DNA of 64,000 nucleotides from a virus. Shown piece after piece: positions 8,015 to 16,692 of the stretch. Numbering within the stretch: the stretch's first letter is position 1; each line of letters begins with the position of its first letter. The notes under the pieces are model-generated. The model worked only from the letters and a program-made list of their open reading frames with translations, did not search any database and was not told where the DNA came from. The stretch covers positions 1-64,000 of the IMG/VR virus record IMGVR_UViG_3300042327_000544. One strand, given 5' to 3'. The position numbers and the translations under genes were made by a program.

Positions 8015-8188
8015 CTATAAAGGTAAAGAATTTTCGTATTCTTTTACCGCTTTTTCTTTTTCTTGCTTTTCTTCTGTCATTTTTGTAATTTCTGCACGAA
8101 GGATAGCAATCTGAGTCTCATAATTTGAGACAATCTCGCCTATTCTTTGTTGCAAAGCTGTAACTACCAGCTCAATCTTCTCTGCCAT
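8015..8188 (-). CDS. 57-aa coiled-coil protein
   Basis: A short gene read from the sequence, from the ATG at 8188 to the TAG at 8015-8017. The product starts MAEKIELVVTALQQRIGEIV. It is almost entirely heptad-like helix rich in Glu, Lys, Gln and Ile, so a coiled coil is likely. It lies tightly between the 148-aa gene and another small helical protein, with 7-11 base gaps. Three small helical proteins follow each other here and may be related or form one assembly; the function is unknown. Confidence 0.72.
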   Translation of the reverse strand: MAEKIELVVTALQQRIGEIVSNYETQIAILRAEITKMTEEKQEKEKAVKEYENSLPL

Positions 8189-8195
8189 TTTATTC

Positions 8196-8414
8196 CTATT
8201 CGACTAGTGAGGACTTCTCTGCATTTAGAGCATCCCTTTTTGCATTCAAGGTGCTAAGGTTATTGTTTATTCTTTCTAGACCTTCTGGGTCTACGGTTGA
8301 TCCCGCCTCGTATTGAATTATTTCTAATTCTAATCCGTAAATTGAAAAGTCTAAGCTCTTAATATGTTGATCAATAATAATTGTTTTTTCTTCTTTTGTG
8401 AGTGTGGTTGCCAT
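8196..8414 (-). CDS. 72-aa coiled-coil protein
   Basis: A small helical protein with heptad-like repeats in its C-terminal half (LERINNNLSTLNAKRDALNA). A strong AAAAGGAGG lies six bases before the ATG. An extended -10 box sits just upstream (8431-8439), so it may have its own transcript. Function unknown; it groups with the two neighbouring small helical proteins. Confidence 0.72.
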   Translation of the reverse strand: MATTLTKEEKTIIIDQHIKSLDFSIYGLELEIIQYEAGSTVDPEGLERINNNLSTLNAKRDALNAEKSSLVE

Positions 8415-8430
8415 AATTCCTCCTTTTCTT

Positions 8431-8439
8431 ATTATATCA
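8431..8439 (-). promoter_or_regulatory. extended -10 promoter
   Basis: TGATATAAT, a perfect TGnTATAAT box, in the short gap before the 72-aa gene. No convincing -35. The 15-base string TAAATGATATAATAA around it is repeated exactly at 17.5 kb, again just before a gene. Confidence 0.5.
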
Positions 8440-8440
8440 T

Positions 8441-8725
8441 TTATTGGTCTTGCTGGCTACTAGGATCTGCGGGAAAAGGATCATGCCTGACTCCGTCTGG
8501 CAACACTTTAATCAGAACCCCATTCCTGCGCCCTATCTTGTGTTTTTCAACTATTAAAGACTTCATTTCATCATTAGCCTTTTTCAAAATAGGGATCTGG
8601 TCTTGACCATCTTCGTATGGATTAATTGCTCCCATAATTGCGTTAATAGCCTTCATTACAATCGCCTGTTGCTTTTCAATTTCTGCAAATCTTAAGGCAT
8701 CTTCTTCTGAGAATTCTGTGTTCAT
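8441..8725 (-). CDS. hypothetical 94-aa helical protein
   Basis: A small protein with an N-terminal Glu-rich helix, then INPYEDGQDQIPILKKANDE, and a Pro-rich C-terminus ending PSSQQDQ. It starts 2 bases after the glycosyltransferase gene ends, so it is probably co-translated. No family recognised. Confidence 0.65.
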   Translation of the reverse strand: MNTEFSEEDALRFAEIEKQQAIVMKAINAIMGAINPYEDGQDQIPILKKANDEMKSLIVEKHKIGRRNGVLIKVLPDGVRHDPFPADPSSQQDQ

Positions 8726-8727
8726 TT

Positions 8728-9630
8728 TTATCCTATTCTTCCAGTCTTAAAATTAATATTAGCATATCTTTCATATTCGTCAAGTGTCCTTTTGTCTCCA
8801 AGCGCCTGATACCCTACAATATTATTGCCCACAATCCTAGCCAACTCTGCTAAAGAATCTACCAGCAGATCTTCAACTTCCTTTTTAAAATAATTACCTG
8901 GCAATTTTCTCATACTCATATCTTCATTCTCTGAATTATAGTATAGGTGATATATATTATTTTTTCTAGGAATCAATAGGTCATACCCGTGTGTATAAAA
9001 TCTAACTGAGTATAATGTCTCTTCTCCCCAATGAAGTATTTTTTTGTTTGGCTCAATCAGATGAAGATCTCCTGGGCCAAATATCTGAGCTCCAGACACA
9101 CCTTTTGTAAATATATTACCTTCTTTGTTGTGCATAGAGGCCTGCGGTAATATTTTGTCTTTTAAAAATTGTGCTTGGGCTTCTGGGGTATTAGGGTACC
9201 CTATGTATGGTGTATCATCGTTTGGCAGATATTTAACTTGACCGTCTTCATAAAGATAGACCGCTGGGTATGTCGTTAAGATTGGATTGAGGCCTGCTTC
9301 TTTATAATATATATAATCTGATATTAAATGCTCGTCCCAATTTTCTTCAAACCTGCTATGCGAATCAATTTGAAAATAATAATCTTCTCCGCTATAAAAA
9401 GAATTCGCTATGAATCTTCCTATCCCTACCCCAATTTTATCTGGCGCAATAGACTCTTCAAACTTAATATTAGGCATATCTGGAATGCTAATTTTATCTT
9501 CTTTAAAATAACAATTAAATACTCCAAAGCTAATTGTGTGTTTCCCAGAAGACTTACTCATGCAGTCTAATATAGTTAACGGAAGTTCCCGATCTTGAAA
9601 AGAAGATATTTGTACAAATATACTAGACAT
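8728..9630 (-). CDS. GlcNAc-type glycosyltransferase
   Basis: Probably transfers a sugar from a nucleotide donor to a protein or glycan. The 300-aa protein opens FVQISSFQDRELPLTILDC, the typical beginning of the GlcNAc transferase family related to Skp1 glycosyltransferase. It carries a DxH-type metal motif in QIDSHSRF (D89, H91), an acceptor region GAQIFGPG, and HWGEETLYSVRFYTHGYDLL near residues 209-228. It lies next to a second glycosyltransferase and near a Thr/Pro-rich tail protein, a plausible target. Start overlaps the upstream gene by 8 bases. Family good; the acceptor is inferred. Confidence 0.8.
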   Translation of the reverse strand: MSSIFVQISSFQDRELPLTILDCMSKSSGKHTISFGVFNCYFKEDKISIPDMPNIKFEESIAPDKIGVGIGRFIANSFYSGEDYYFQIDSHSRFEENWDEHLISDYIYYKEAGLNPILTTYPAVYLYEDGQVKYLPNDDTPYIGYPNTPEAQAQFLKDKILPQASMHNKEGNIFTKGVSGAQIFGPGDLHLIEPNKKILHWGEETLYSVRFYTHGYDLLIPRKNNIYHLYYNSENEDMSMRKLPGNYFKKEVEDLLVDSLAELARIVGNNIVGYQALGDKRTLDEYERYANINFKTGRIG

Positions 9631-10489
9631 TTATTTCCTTTTTATTCTCTAAAAACATATTAAGGCAGTATCCCGATATAGTATTTGGATCTGCATAATC
9701 CATATTGTCGTAGTGTCCGTCTCTAGCATCAAATTTTGAATACATACCTACTCCGTGCCACTGATGTATATGAAATATTCCGTCTAAACTATCTGTTGAA
9801 AAGCAATTAGCATCAATGGAATCAGTAGTAATAAATTTTTCTTCATTAAATAAAGATGAAATAACAATTTCTGTAGCAATAAGCGTTGATGTTCCAGAAT
9901 ATAATGATTTTAGCCAAGTCTCTTCTATGGTGTCTCCATACTTGCCATCTGGGCATAGATAGTAAAATATATCCTTGCATAAAATATCAGAAAGACCCAT
10001 TACCCTGATAATGTCTGAAGAGGGACCAATTAATGTTGCACCCGCATTAAATATTTTTTTGTATCCCGAGTAATTAAATATATTTGCCAACTCATAGGTT
10101 TGCTCGATACATCTTTCAGTTAATGAATAGAATCCAGGCCTAAAAGAAATCTTGTCGTCAAATACATAATTATTTAAATTATTGGTAACAAAAACATCAG
10201 TGTCTGTTTTTATTAAGTATTTATATTGATTAAGTATATGTTTATTTGATTCCATAAACTTTAAAGATTTAGCATACCTATATGTTTCATAATACACATT
10301 CTTTGGAGACTCATACTCATATACTAACACGTTGTGTCTTTTTTTTATTTGACTGGCTATTTCAGGCTCTGCAAAAAGTACAAAAGTAAATCTTTCATCC
10401 AGATCTTTACCACTTAGGGTCATTTGATTTGCCTCATTTACAAAATTCCCGCCTTTATCTACAAAAGCCGTAATAGCTATTTTTGACAT
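9623..10489 (-). CDS. GT-A-like glycosyltransferase (DUF7164-like)
   Basis: A 288-aa protein starting MSKIAITAFVDKGGNFVNEA, with a Rossmann-like N-terminal half and a DxD motif in KTDTDVFV (near residue 100). Later it has GATLIGPS and HIHQWHGVGMYSKFD, which suit an acceptor and metal-binding C-terminal half. It resembles phage nucleotide-sugar transferase proteins of the DUF7164 type. The frame opens 7 codons earlier, but the ATG at 10489 forms a TAATG junction with the upstream gene and is chosen. It probably acts with the neighbouring transferase; donor and acceptor unknown. Confidence 0.7.
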   Translation of the reverse strand: MSKIAITAFVDKGGNFVNEANQMTLSGKDLDERFTFVLFAEPEIASQIKKRHNVLVYEYESPKNVYYETYRYAKSLKFMESNKHILNQYKYLIKTDTDVFVTNNLNNYVFDDKISFRPGFYSLTERCIEQTYELANIFNYSGYKKIFNAGATLIGPSSDIIRVMGLSDILCKDIFYYLCPDGKYGDTIEETWLKSLYSGTSTLIATEIVISSLFNEEKFITTDSIDANCFSTDSLDGIFHIHQWHGVGMYSKFDARDGHYDNMDYADPNTISGYCLNMFLENKKEINV

Positions 10490-10920
10490 TACCAATTTCC
10501 TATAGGGCAAGTTGAGGACTCAAACGATGAATACTCTTTTGCAAATACGCCCAGCGGTTTGCATTGCTTAGATATTGTAACAAATTCTGGGCAATTTGTA
10601 CAGATAGAGTATCTGCTGTCTGCAACTTCTGGCCCAACCTCACCTTTTTCTATTTGTTTCCATAAACTCGTTTCCCTTAATGACTCGTTTACCGACCCAT
10701 TATCTGGCGTAAATCCCAAACTAATCATAATATCAATTTTTTCTAAAACTAGCGACTTCATTAGCAATGTTTTTTCATTGTAAATCTCTTGAGCAATTAA
10801 ATATGATTCATCATTTATTTCTTTTGTTATTGTGCTATAAAGTATTTTTATTTCATCATTTAATAATCTCTGCTGAATCTCAATTTCTTGTATTCTATTT
10901 AATTTATCTATATTTGTCAT
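10489..10920 (-). CDS. Cys-rich C-terminal protein, DUF6171-like
   Basis: A 143-aa protein. The first two thirds are helical and coiled-coil-like. The C-terminus holds a metal-type Cys set: C107 and C110 (CTNC), C120 and C138 (TCPIGNW). The arrangement of RYSICTNCPEF and a terminal CPIGNW matches small phage proteins of the DUF6171 type found near glycosyltransferase or tail genes. Stop overlaps the next start (TAATG). Possible zinc binding; role unknown. Confidence 0.68.
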   Translation of the reverse strand: MTNIDKLNRIQEIEIQQRLLNDEIKILYSTITKEINDESYLIAQEIYNEKTLLMKSLVLEKIDIMISLGFTPDNGSVNESLRETSLWKQIEKGEVGPEVADSRYSICTNCPEFVTISKQCKPLGVFAKEYSSFESSTCPIGNW

Positions 10921-10932
10921 TTTTTCTCCCTA

Positions 10933-13236
10933 TTATTGGTTAATGGTAATGTTTGAAGACTCAGTGTAAGCTGCCTCGTCAGATGTTCCAATTGTGTAAA
11001 TGGCGTTTCCATTGCTTACTCTGCTGCCTCTACCTTGAACTCCCATCCTGAAAGTACCGTTTGTAACGTCAGTATAAACATCGCTTCTAGGTGTCTCGTC
11101 AAACAGTGTATGTTTAACGTTTGCGGTTGAAGTGGTACGTTGTAGACGTGTATTCCACCATAAAAATGTAACACTTGTTCTTGTTGAAGTCCAGGTCATA
11201 GTTATAGTTCTACCACTGGCGCTTCTTCCTACGCTGTTTACTGTAAATACCGCTGCTGGCAAAGCAGTTGTCGTAGTAGTTGGAGCTGCGGTAGTCGTAG
11301 TAGTCGTAGTTGTCGTAGTAGTAGGTGCTGGAGTAGTTGTAGTAGTCGTAGTAGTCGTAGTAGTCGTGGTAGTCGTGGTAGTAGTTGGTGCGGGTGTAGT
11401 AGTAGTTGTAGTAGTTGTAGTAGGATTTGCTTCAGTTGTTGCTGTTGCAAATGCTGACCATCTGCTTACTCCAGTAGCGTTCTTTGAACGAACCCACCAC
11501 CAGTATTGTGTATTTCCAGCTAAACCAGTTCTATTAGAGCTAGTTACATTTCCTATTTCATAATCTTCTGTAGTGTTTTTATCTATAATGTCACTATAAT
11601 CTCCCACAGTACTATAATATAAATGGTAATTAGTTGGTGATCCTCCTGCTGCATTCCAAGCCAAATCAATTCTGCTATTAGACATTCTTGTTGCTGTAAG
11701 TCCAGTTGGTCTAGAGGGGAACTGTGGATTTACGTTAGATGTATTTTCAGAATAAGCCCCTTCATCTTCTGTTCCTATCGACCAAAAGTCATCTCCAGTG
11801 TAATCGCCTACACCATGTGCCTGAACCCCGAATCTATAAGAGGTCATTGTAAGTCCAGTTCCTCCGATGTCATTAAAAAAATCTGTAGTTTTATCTTCTG
11901 CATCTGTTGTATAAAATGTATGTTTTGCAGTTCCCCCTGTACTGGTATTTCTAAGTCTGGTATTTAGCCAAAGGAGAGTTACGTTGGTAGTAGCAGTTCC
12001 AAATTTTGTCCAGGTTCCGTCTATTCTTCTATATATATTAGAAACAGCAGTAGGCACTCTATTCTCAAGAGTCTCTACAACTGCAGTTATTGGCCCTAAG
12101 TTTGGAGTGCTATGCTGTATAGACACAGCTGATCCAAGTGAGGAATCGCTAACAAGTCTAATTAATTTACCTACAGCGGTCACATTAGTGCTTGTTCCGT
12201 CAAGATAAAATTTTGCTGGTATAACTACCGAGTGATCTTGGTTATGTGATGTATCAGTTCCGCTGCCCAGTACTGTCCCATCAGAGTTGTATATAGGTAT
12301 CCAGGCTGAACGGTTAGTATTATAGTACTGGAACATCCAATAAACTTTGTCTGGCTCTGGTGAGTATGTTCCAGTATTTGCTGTTATTGTATTGCCAATT
12401 TGTACACCAGTTGTTTTCCATGATGGCATCGTAACAATTACTGGGGCTGTTGCAATTGTACCAGTAGGAGTAGCCCAAGCACTGAATGTTGATCCACCAG
12501 TATTTACAGCTTTAATTCTTCCTGATATCTTATGTGTTAAATCATCCTCTGAAATTAAATATGTGCTGTCAGTGTAATCTGTGCGTATAGCTCCAGTATC
12601 TTCCCACTTCCATTCGTACTCAAAAAGAGATGAGTCTGGTGAAGTATCATTTGTTCTATCTGTAGTTACTTTCCAGTCGGGGTCTGTTTGTGCAAAAATT
12701 CCTACCGTCTGACCAGGTTGTGGGGATCCAGGAGAGGTTACTCCAATATAATATCCTCCATTAGTTGTTAGTGATACTGGAGCATACTTAACTATTTTAA
12801 CTGGTGTAGCATTTGCTTCGTTAAAAAGTGTGCCGTCTGATGCACGTACAGTTACTGTTATCCATTTACCATCATCATCATCTGTTGTTGTGTATGCCGC
12901 TGAAGTTGCTGCACCAATGGCTACGAATGGGCCTGCTTCTGCGTCTGATCTAACCCACTGTCTAGTAAAAGTAGTTGCGCCATCCCAGCTTCCATTTGTG
13001 CTGTCATATATATCAAACGTTTTTCCGCCTAATCTTGGAGTTATTGTTGGAGAGCTATTAAGTGATGGGCCAGCACCCAAAAAAACTTGCACCCATTTGC
13101 TTGTAGTGCCCACAAGTTTTTTTACATACACAGTAGCTAAAGATGTCCAGTTTCCATTCTTTTTTAAGTATATCTTCTTAAGCTGTACCCATTTGCTTGT
13201 GCCGTTTACGTCTTTCTTTAAATATGCTTTTGGCAT
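10933..13236 (-). CDS. minor tail protein with fibronectin-III domains and a Thr-rich linker
   Basis: A 767-aa structural protein, probably exposed at the tail tip. The N-terminus (about residues 1-50) repeats a short KWVQ/YLKK unit three times. Ig or fibronectin-like beta domains follow, including a clear fibronectin III stretch (PTGLTATRMSNSRIDLAW, about residues 510-600). A stalk of almost only Thr with PAP breaks covers about residues 602-659, and a final beta domain ends the protein. The final domain resembles the segment around residues 405-480 (TLLWLNTRLRNT versus TFLWWNTRLQRT), an internal duplication. Glycosyltransferase genes lie just downstream, so the linker may be glycosylated. 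Confidence 0.8.
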   Translation of the reverse strand: MPKAYLKKDVNGTSKWVQLKKIYLKKNGNWTSLATVYVKKLVGTTSKWVQVFLGAGPSLNSSPTITPRLGGKTFDIYDSTNGSWDGATTFTRQWVRSDAEAGPFVAIGAATSAAYTTTDDDDGKWITVTVRASDGTLFNEANATPVKIVKYAPVSLTTNGGYYIGVTSPGSPQPGQTVGIFAQTDPDWKVTTDRTNDTSPDSSLFEYEWKWEDTGAIRTDYTDSTYLISEDDLTHKISGRIKAVNTGGSTFSAWATPTGTIATAPVIVTMPSWKTTGVQIGNTITANTGTYSPEPDKVYWMFQYYNTNRSAWIPIYNSDGTVLGSGTDTSHNQDHSVVIPAKFYLDGTSTNVTAVGKLIRLVSDSSLGSAVSIQHSTPNLGPITAVVETLENRVPTAVSNIYRRIDGTWTKFGTATTNVTLLWLNTRLRNTSTGGTAKHTFYTTDAEDKTTDFFNDIGGTGLTMTSYRFGVQAHGVGDYTGDDFWSIGTEDEGAYSENTSNVNPQFPSRPTGLTATRMSNSRIDLAWNAAGGSPTNYHLYYSTVGDYSDIIDKNTTEDYEIGNVTSSNRTGLAGNTQYWWWVRSKNATGVSRWSAFATATTEANPTTTTTTTTTPAPTTTTTTTTTTTTTTTTTTPAPTTTTTTTTTTTAAPTTTTTALPAAVFTVNSVGRSASGRTITMTWTSTRTSVTFLWWNTRLQRTTSTANVKHTLFDETPRSDVYTDVTNGTFRMGVQGRGSRVSNGNAIYTIGTSDEAAYTESSNITINQ
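11256..11431. repeat. ACN trinucleotide repeat encoding poly-Thr linker
   Basis: A low-complexity tract reading gtagtcgtag-type repeats on the plus strand and ACT/ACN codons on the minus strand. It encodes runs of up to 18 Thr broken by PAP and AAP. It explains spurious Val-rich and Leu/Gln-rich open frames in the other frames, and it may vary in length between isolates through slippage. Confidence 0.85.
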
Positions 13237-13245
13237 GATCTTACC

Positions 13246-15759
13246 TTAATTATTCGTGCTAAACGCTAGGTCGCCGTTTTGACCGACGCTATTCCAGGTT
13301 GAACCTAGAATGGTTGTAGAGCTTGAGCCTGTAGTAAAAATTGCTCTTCCTCGTGTTACCTTTCCAGTTGCATCTGTTTGTAACATGGCTGGCTGATCTT
13401 TTGATGAAGTAGTTAAATGCTCTACTCCCCAGTTTTGTCCAGATATATTTTCATCTCCTATAAAGTAAAATCCCTTTTCGGTAGTATTGGCTCTTATTTC
13501 AAATCCCATGTACCCTGCACCACCAAGATAGTTTACATAGTTTGTTACTGCGCCACCTGAAGTTCCTGATGCATACCAGGTCTCTCCGTAATAAAATGTT
13601 GAATCTGGGAGCCCTCCTTCAAATAGGCTATCTGTAAATTTTACTGTATTTGACACAATGGTGTTCGTGGTTGTAGTTGAACCCCACTCATCATTTATGG
13701 GGTCGTATGTAGGAATAGAAACATACTCTGTAGTAGTTTGGGATGCTGGCATTATCGTATATCTTATATTAGTAAAGTTTAATCTTGTAGAGTCATCTGC
13801 AGTTTCTGTCTGACCTCCAGAAACGTTTGTACTTGCTGTCTGTTTTCCACTAAGGTTGATTGTAGCTCCAGTAACCGTACCACCCTCAATTGTAGTTCCA
13901 GTAACTTTAGTTCCAGTTATAAGCCCGCCAGAAATAGTTCCAGTGTTAGAGTTTAAAGTAATTACTCCATTTGTAGATCCAGCCTTTGATGTAATTGTTT
14001 CTGAATTTATTTGCCATCCGCTTGTAGTGTTACCCAGATATCCGCTGGAAGCTTTTATAACACCTGTTATATCAGCAGATGTTGCAGTAAGTCCTCCTGC
14101 TGCTGTTACTATAAACTGCCCGCCAGATCCTGCAGTAATAGATCCATCTGAGCCCAGGGTTGTGTTGGCCTTGCTGATAGCGTTTGCTGTAATTGACCAT
14201 CCGCCTATTGTTCCTTTATTAACAGTAATTCCAGATGCCGTGTCTAGCTGAAATAGGGTGCCGCCTGCATCTGTTCCTTGAATACCAACTCCTCCTGTGT
14301 ATGCGCCTTGAGCATTCGTAAAAGCTCCCATTTCAATTTTGGTGCCCGTTGGAGTATTAAGTTTAAATTGACCATATGCTGTAGCGCTTCCGACCTGTAT
14401 GGCGCCAGTAAAATTACCAGCATTTGCATTGACAGTTCCAGTTACTGATAGGTTACTTCCGTCCCACACAAGTTTATCTGTTGCACCACCAACTGATAAG
14501 TATGCAGCACTTGATAAATTTGTATTTCCCTGAACGTACCAGTAGTTATCTGGGGCAATATAAAGACCTTTTTTAGAATTATCTGAACTGATTCCATATC
14601 CTAATTTCATATCTCCCGCTGTGATTGCAACATCTGGTAAAAGAGAATTACTTACTGGAACTACTATGTCTTGATAGGTACGCCATTGCGTTTCATTAGT
14701 ATTGCCATAAATATCAAATGTACTTACTGCAATCTCATAAGACTTTCCGCCTTTAAGGCCATAGATGTACGAAGATGTTTTTTCTTTACCTGGAACAGAC
14801 ATGTATGTATAAGAAGAATTAGAGCCAGCTATTCTAAATCTTATTCTATATCCAGATGTACTAGCGTCTGCATTTTCTGTCCATGTAAACAAAACCTTTT
14901 TGTCAAAAGAAAATAATCCATTTGAATCATCAGTTACCGTAGTAGTACCAACATTAAACGTATTGACTGGTGGAGTACTGTCAAAAACTATTGGATCAAA
15001 TGGTACTGCCTCTTTAACGCTTGAGAAGCTAGACTTTAATCCTGTAATAGATACGTGCCTAATTTTAATATAATTTGTAGACAAAGATGCAACCGTTATA
15101 ATTGCTGGTCCTTTGCCAGAGTACACTAGATCGTATGTTCCAGACTGTGAGGATGAAGTGTGAACCTCTGTGTAGTTGTATGTAGGGGAAGAAGCTAATG
15201 CACCAGACCATGAAACTGTAAATCCATTTGATACAGAAAGCACTGACCAATCTGTATCAGAAACATTTTGACCTGAGATTGCATCTGCATAAGGAGGTAT
15301 TGCAAATGCTGTTCCAGTAGTAGATGTATCTATATATACGGTTTTTAATAGGCCCGTCAAAGTAGTTGGAAGAACGCCTGCAAAATTATTAATTAATTCT
15401 TGTGACGAGATGATAGCTTTTTGTTGAGGTTTTGTTTTATCAATAGAATATGCAAAAGGAACTGTAACTGCTCCCGAAGTTATATAAATAGTAAATAGAG
15501 TAGAAAGTAATGGGGCTTCCCACGATATTTCTAAATTAATTCCGTTCCATACAGAAGTTATATTGCTTGCCTCTGGTCTAGAAATTTCTGGGGTACTAAG
15601 ATTCTTAGAAGCAGACCAAAGACCATAAGACCCGTCTGCAAATTTCCATCTAAACTGTATAGGAACTATTCTTCCTGGATCTAAATCTGGGATGACAACA
15701 TCAAACGTATCGCTGCCAGCAGCGCCTACGCTATAGTCACCTAGATCTTCAAAAGCCAT
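13246..15759 (-). CDS. tail-tip protein with fibronectin-III domains and fibre-like C-terminus
   Basis: An 837-aa structural protein. The first half has several fibronectin III-like beta domains (for example NITSVWNGINLEISWEAP near residue 70, and VLFTWTENADASTSGYRIRF near 290). From about residue 430 it has a repetitive beta-helix-like stretch rich in Gly, Thr and Val (TGTVNANAGNFTGAIQVGS; GTISGGLITGTKVTGTTIEG), followed by a globular C-terminal part. This domain order suits central tail-fibre or tip proteins. It starts 1 base after the upstream tail gene ends. A role in host contact is inferred. Confidence 0.78.
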   Translation of the reverse strand: MAFEDLGDYSVGAAGSDTFDVVIPDLDPGRIVPIQFRWKFADGSYGLWSASKNLSTPEISRPEASNITSVWNGINLEISWEAPLLSTLFTIYITSGAVTVPFAYSIDKTKPQQKAIISSQELINNFAGVLPTTLTGLLKTVYIDTSTTGTAFAIPPYADAISGQNVSDTDWSVLSVSNGFTVSWSGALASSPTYNYTEVHTSSSQSGTYDLVYSGKGPAIITVASLSTNYIKIRHVSITGLKSSFSSVKEAVPFDPIVFDSTPPVNTFNVGTTTVTDDSNGLFSFDKKVLFTWTENADASTSGYRIRFRIAGSNSSYTYMSVPGKEKTSSYIYGLKGGKSYEIAVSTFDIYGNTNETQWRTYQDIVVPVSNSLLPDVAITAGDMKLGYGISSDNSKKGLYIAPDNYWYVQGNTNLSSAAYLSVGGATDKLVWDGSNLSVTGTVNANAGNFTGAIQVGSATAYGQFKLNTPTGTKIEMGAFTNAQGAYTGGVGIQGTDAGGTLFQLDTASGITVNKGTIGGWSITANAISKANTTLGSDGSITAGSGGQFIVTAAGGLTATSADITGVIKASSGYLGNTTSGWQINSETITSKAGSTNGVITLNSNTGTISGGLITGTKVTGTTIEGGTVTGATINLSGKQTASTNVSGGQTETADDSTRLNFTNIRYTIMPASQTTTEYVSIPTYDPINDEWGSTTTTNTIVSNTVKFTDSLFEGGLPDSTFYYGETWYASGTSGGAVTNYVNYLGGAGYMGFEIRANTTEKGFYFIGDENISGQNWGVEHLTTSSKDQPAMLQTDATGKVTRGRAIFTTGSSSTTILGSTWNSVGQNGDLAFSTNN

Positions 15760-15760
15760 A

Positions 15761-16684
15761 CTAGAATCCTAAATCCAATTTGTATTCGACTTCTACCTGT
15801 CTTCCAGACAATTTTACAAGCGGTGTAGATAATACAGACCTGCTTATCAAACCAAAATCTGGACTGAATGTATCTTCGTCATTAATTCTTAATGCGTCCA
15901 TATCTACCGAAGTTGATACTCCAGCCGCTGGAGTAATTGTAATACCTATCTGGTTAATATTAGAAGAGTCTACATTTAATGTACTGGCATTTGAAAAAAG
16001 ATTGCTTAGCGGTATACCAGGAGTTATCTTGTATCCCGTCCCAGACTCTGGAGTAATTGTGATAGAGTAATAGTCAGACGGAGAGCTATAAAATTTAATA
16101 ATAATGCTACTTAAGTTTTCATCTTCCTTAAAGTAAGCCAGTCTTAGGGTATCGTTTACGCTATAACCTGACAAGTCTATTTGCTGTACATTACTTTTAT
16201 ATTCTCTTGCCGCAGTTCCGTTAGAAGACATGCTTAAAGTATATTGCCCGACTCTAGAATTATTTAAAGATATAGATGGGTTGTTTGTCCAATCTAGTTG
16301 GCTTTCAAAATCTGCAATAAACTTGCTGTCGTAAGAAGTAATGGAGTCTCTAAACTCTGGGTAAATTCCTACCTCTGTAATGTATCCAGCCACATCTTGT
16401 GGTATTGTGGTTTTATAAACTACAGAATAAGTAGTGGTGTCATTTAATGTTTGTATATCAGTGCTACCAAATTCAACTGGAGTTCGATAAAATTCAAATC
16501 CCAGCCTTGTGTCTGCATCTGTTGCAGAGGTGCTATCAATTCCAAATGCCATTGTTTTTGAATTGAATGAGTCTCTTCCAGCAAGGAAACTCGTTAGGAA
16601 TCTTTTGCCATACTTTGTAATAACATTTGAAGAACGAAAAATTTCCTTACCGTCTTCATAATATACATATGTTCCTTTTATCAT
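15761..16684 (-). CDS. minor tail protein
   Basis: A 307-aa beta-rich protein starting MIKGTYVYYEDGKEIFRSSN, followed by NVITKYGKRFLTSFLAG, a form common in tail-tip proteins of actinobacterial siphoviruses. Residues 80-120 (TTTYSVVYKTTIPQDVAGYI) look like the fibre-type domain that compares body positions. A lectin-like middle lies near residues 125-205. It sits between two tail genes with 1-8 base gaps. Precise function unknown. Confidence 0.7.
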   Translation of the reverse strand: MIKGTYVYYEDGKEIFRSSNVITKYGKRFLTSFLAGRDSFNSKTMAFGIDSTSATDADTRLGFEFYRTPVEFGSTDIQTLNDTTTYSVVYKTTIPQDVAGYITEVGIYPEFRDSITSYDSKFIADFESQLDWTNNPSISLNNSRVGQYTLSMSSNGTAAREYKSNVQQIDLSGYSVNDTLRLAYFKEDENLSSIIIKFYSSPSDYYSITITPESGTGYKITPGIPLSNLFSNASTLNVDSSNINQIGITITPAAGVSTSVDMDALRINDEDTFSPDFGLISRSVLSTPLVKLSGRQVEVEYKLDLGF

Positions 16685-16692
16685 ATATCTCC

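Noticed and set aside
11132-11563. Plus-strand Val-rich frame and minus-strand Leu/Gln-rich frame (11238-11450)
   Set aside because: Both are readings of the ACN repeat that encodes the poly-Thr stalk in the true frame.
13856-14251. Plus-strand frame of 131 aa, Val/Pro-rich
   Set aside because: Antisense of Gly/Thr-rich beta-helix codons in the tail-tip protein; all neighbours are minus strand.
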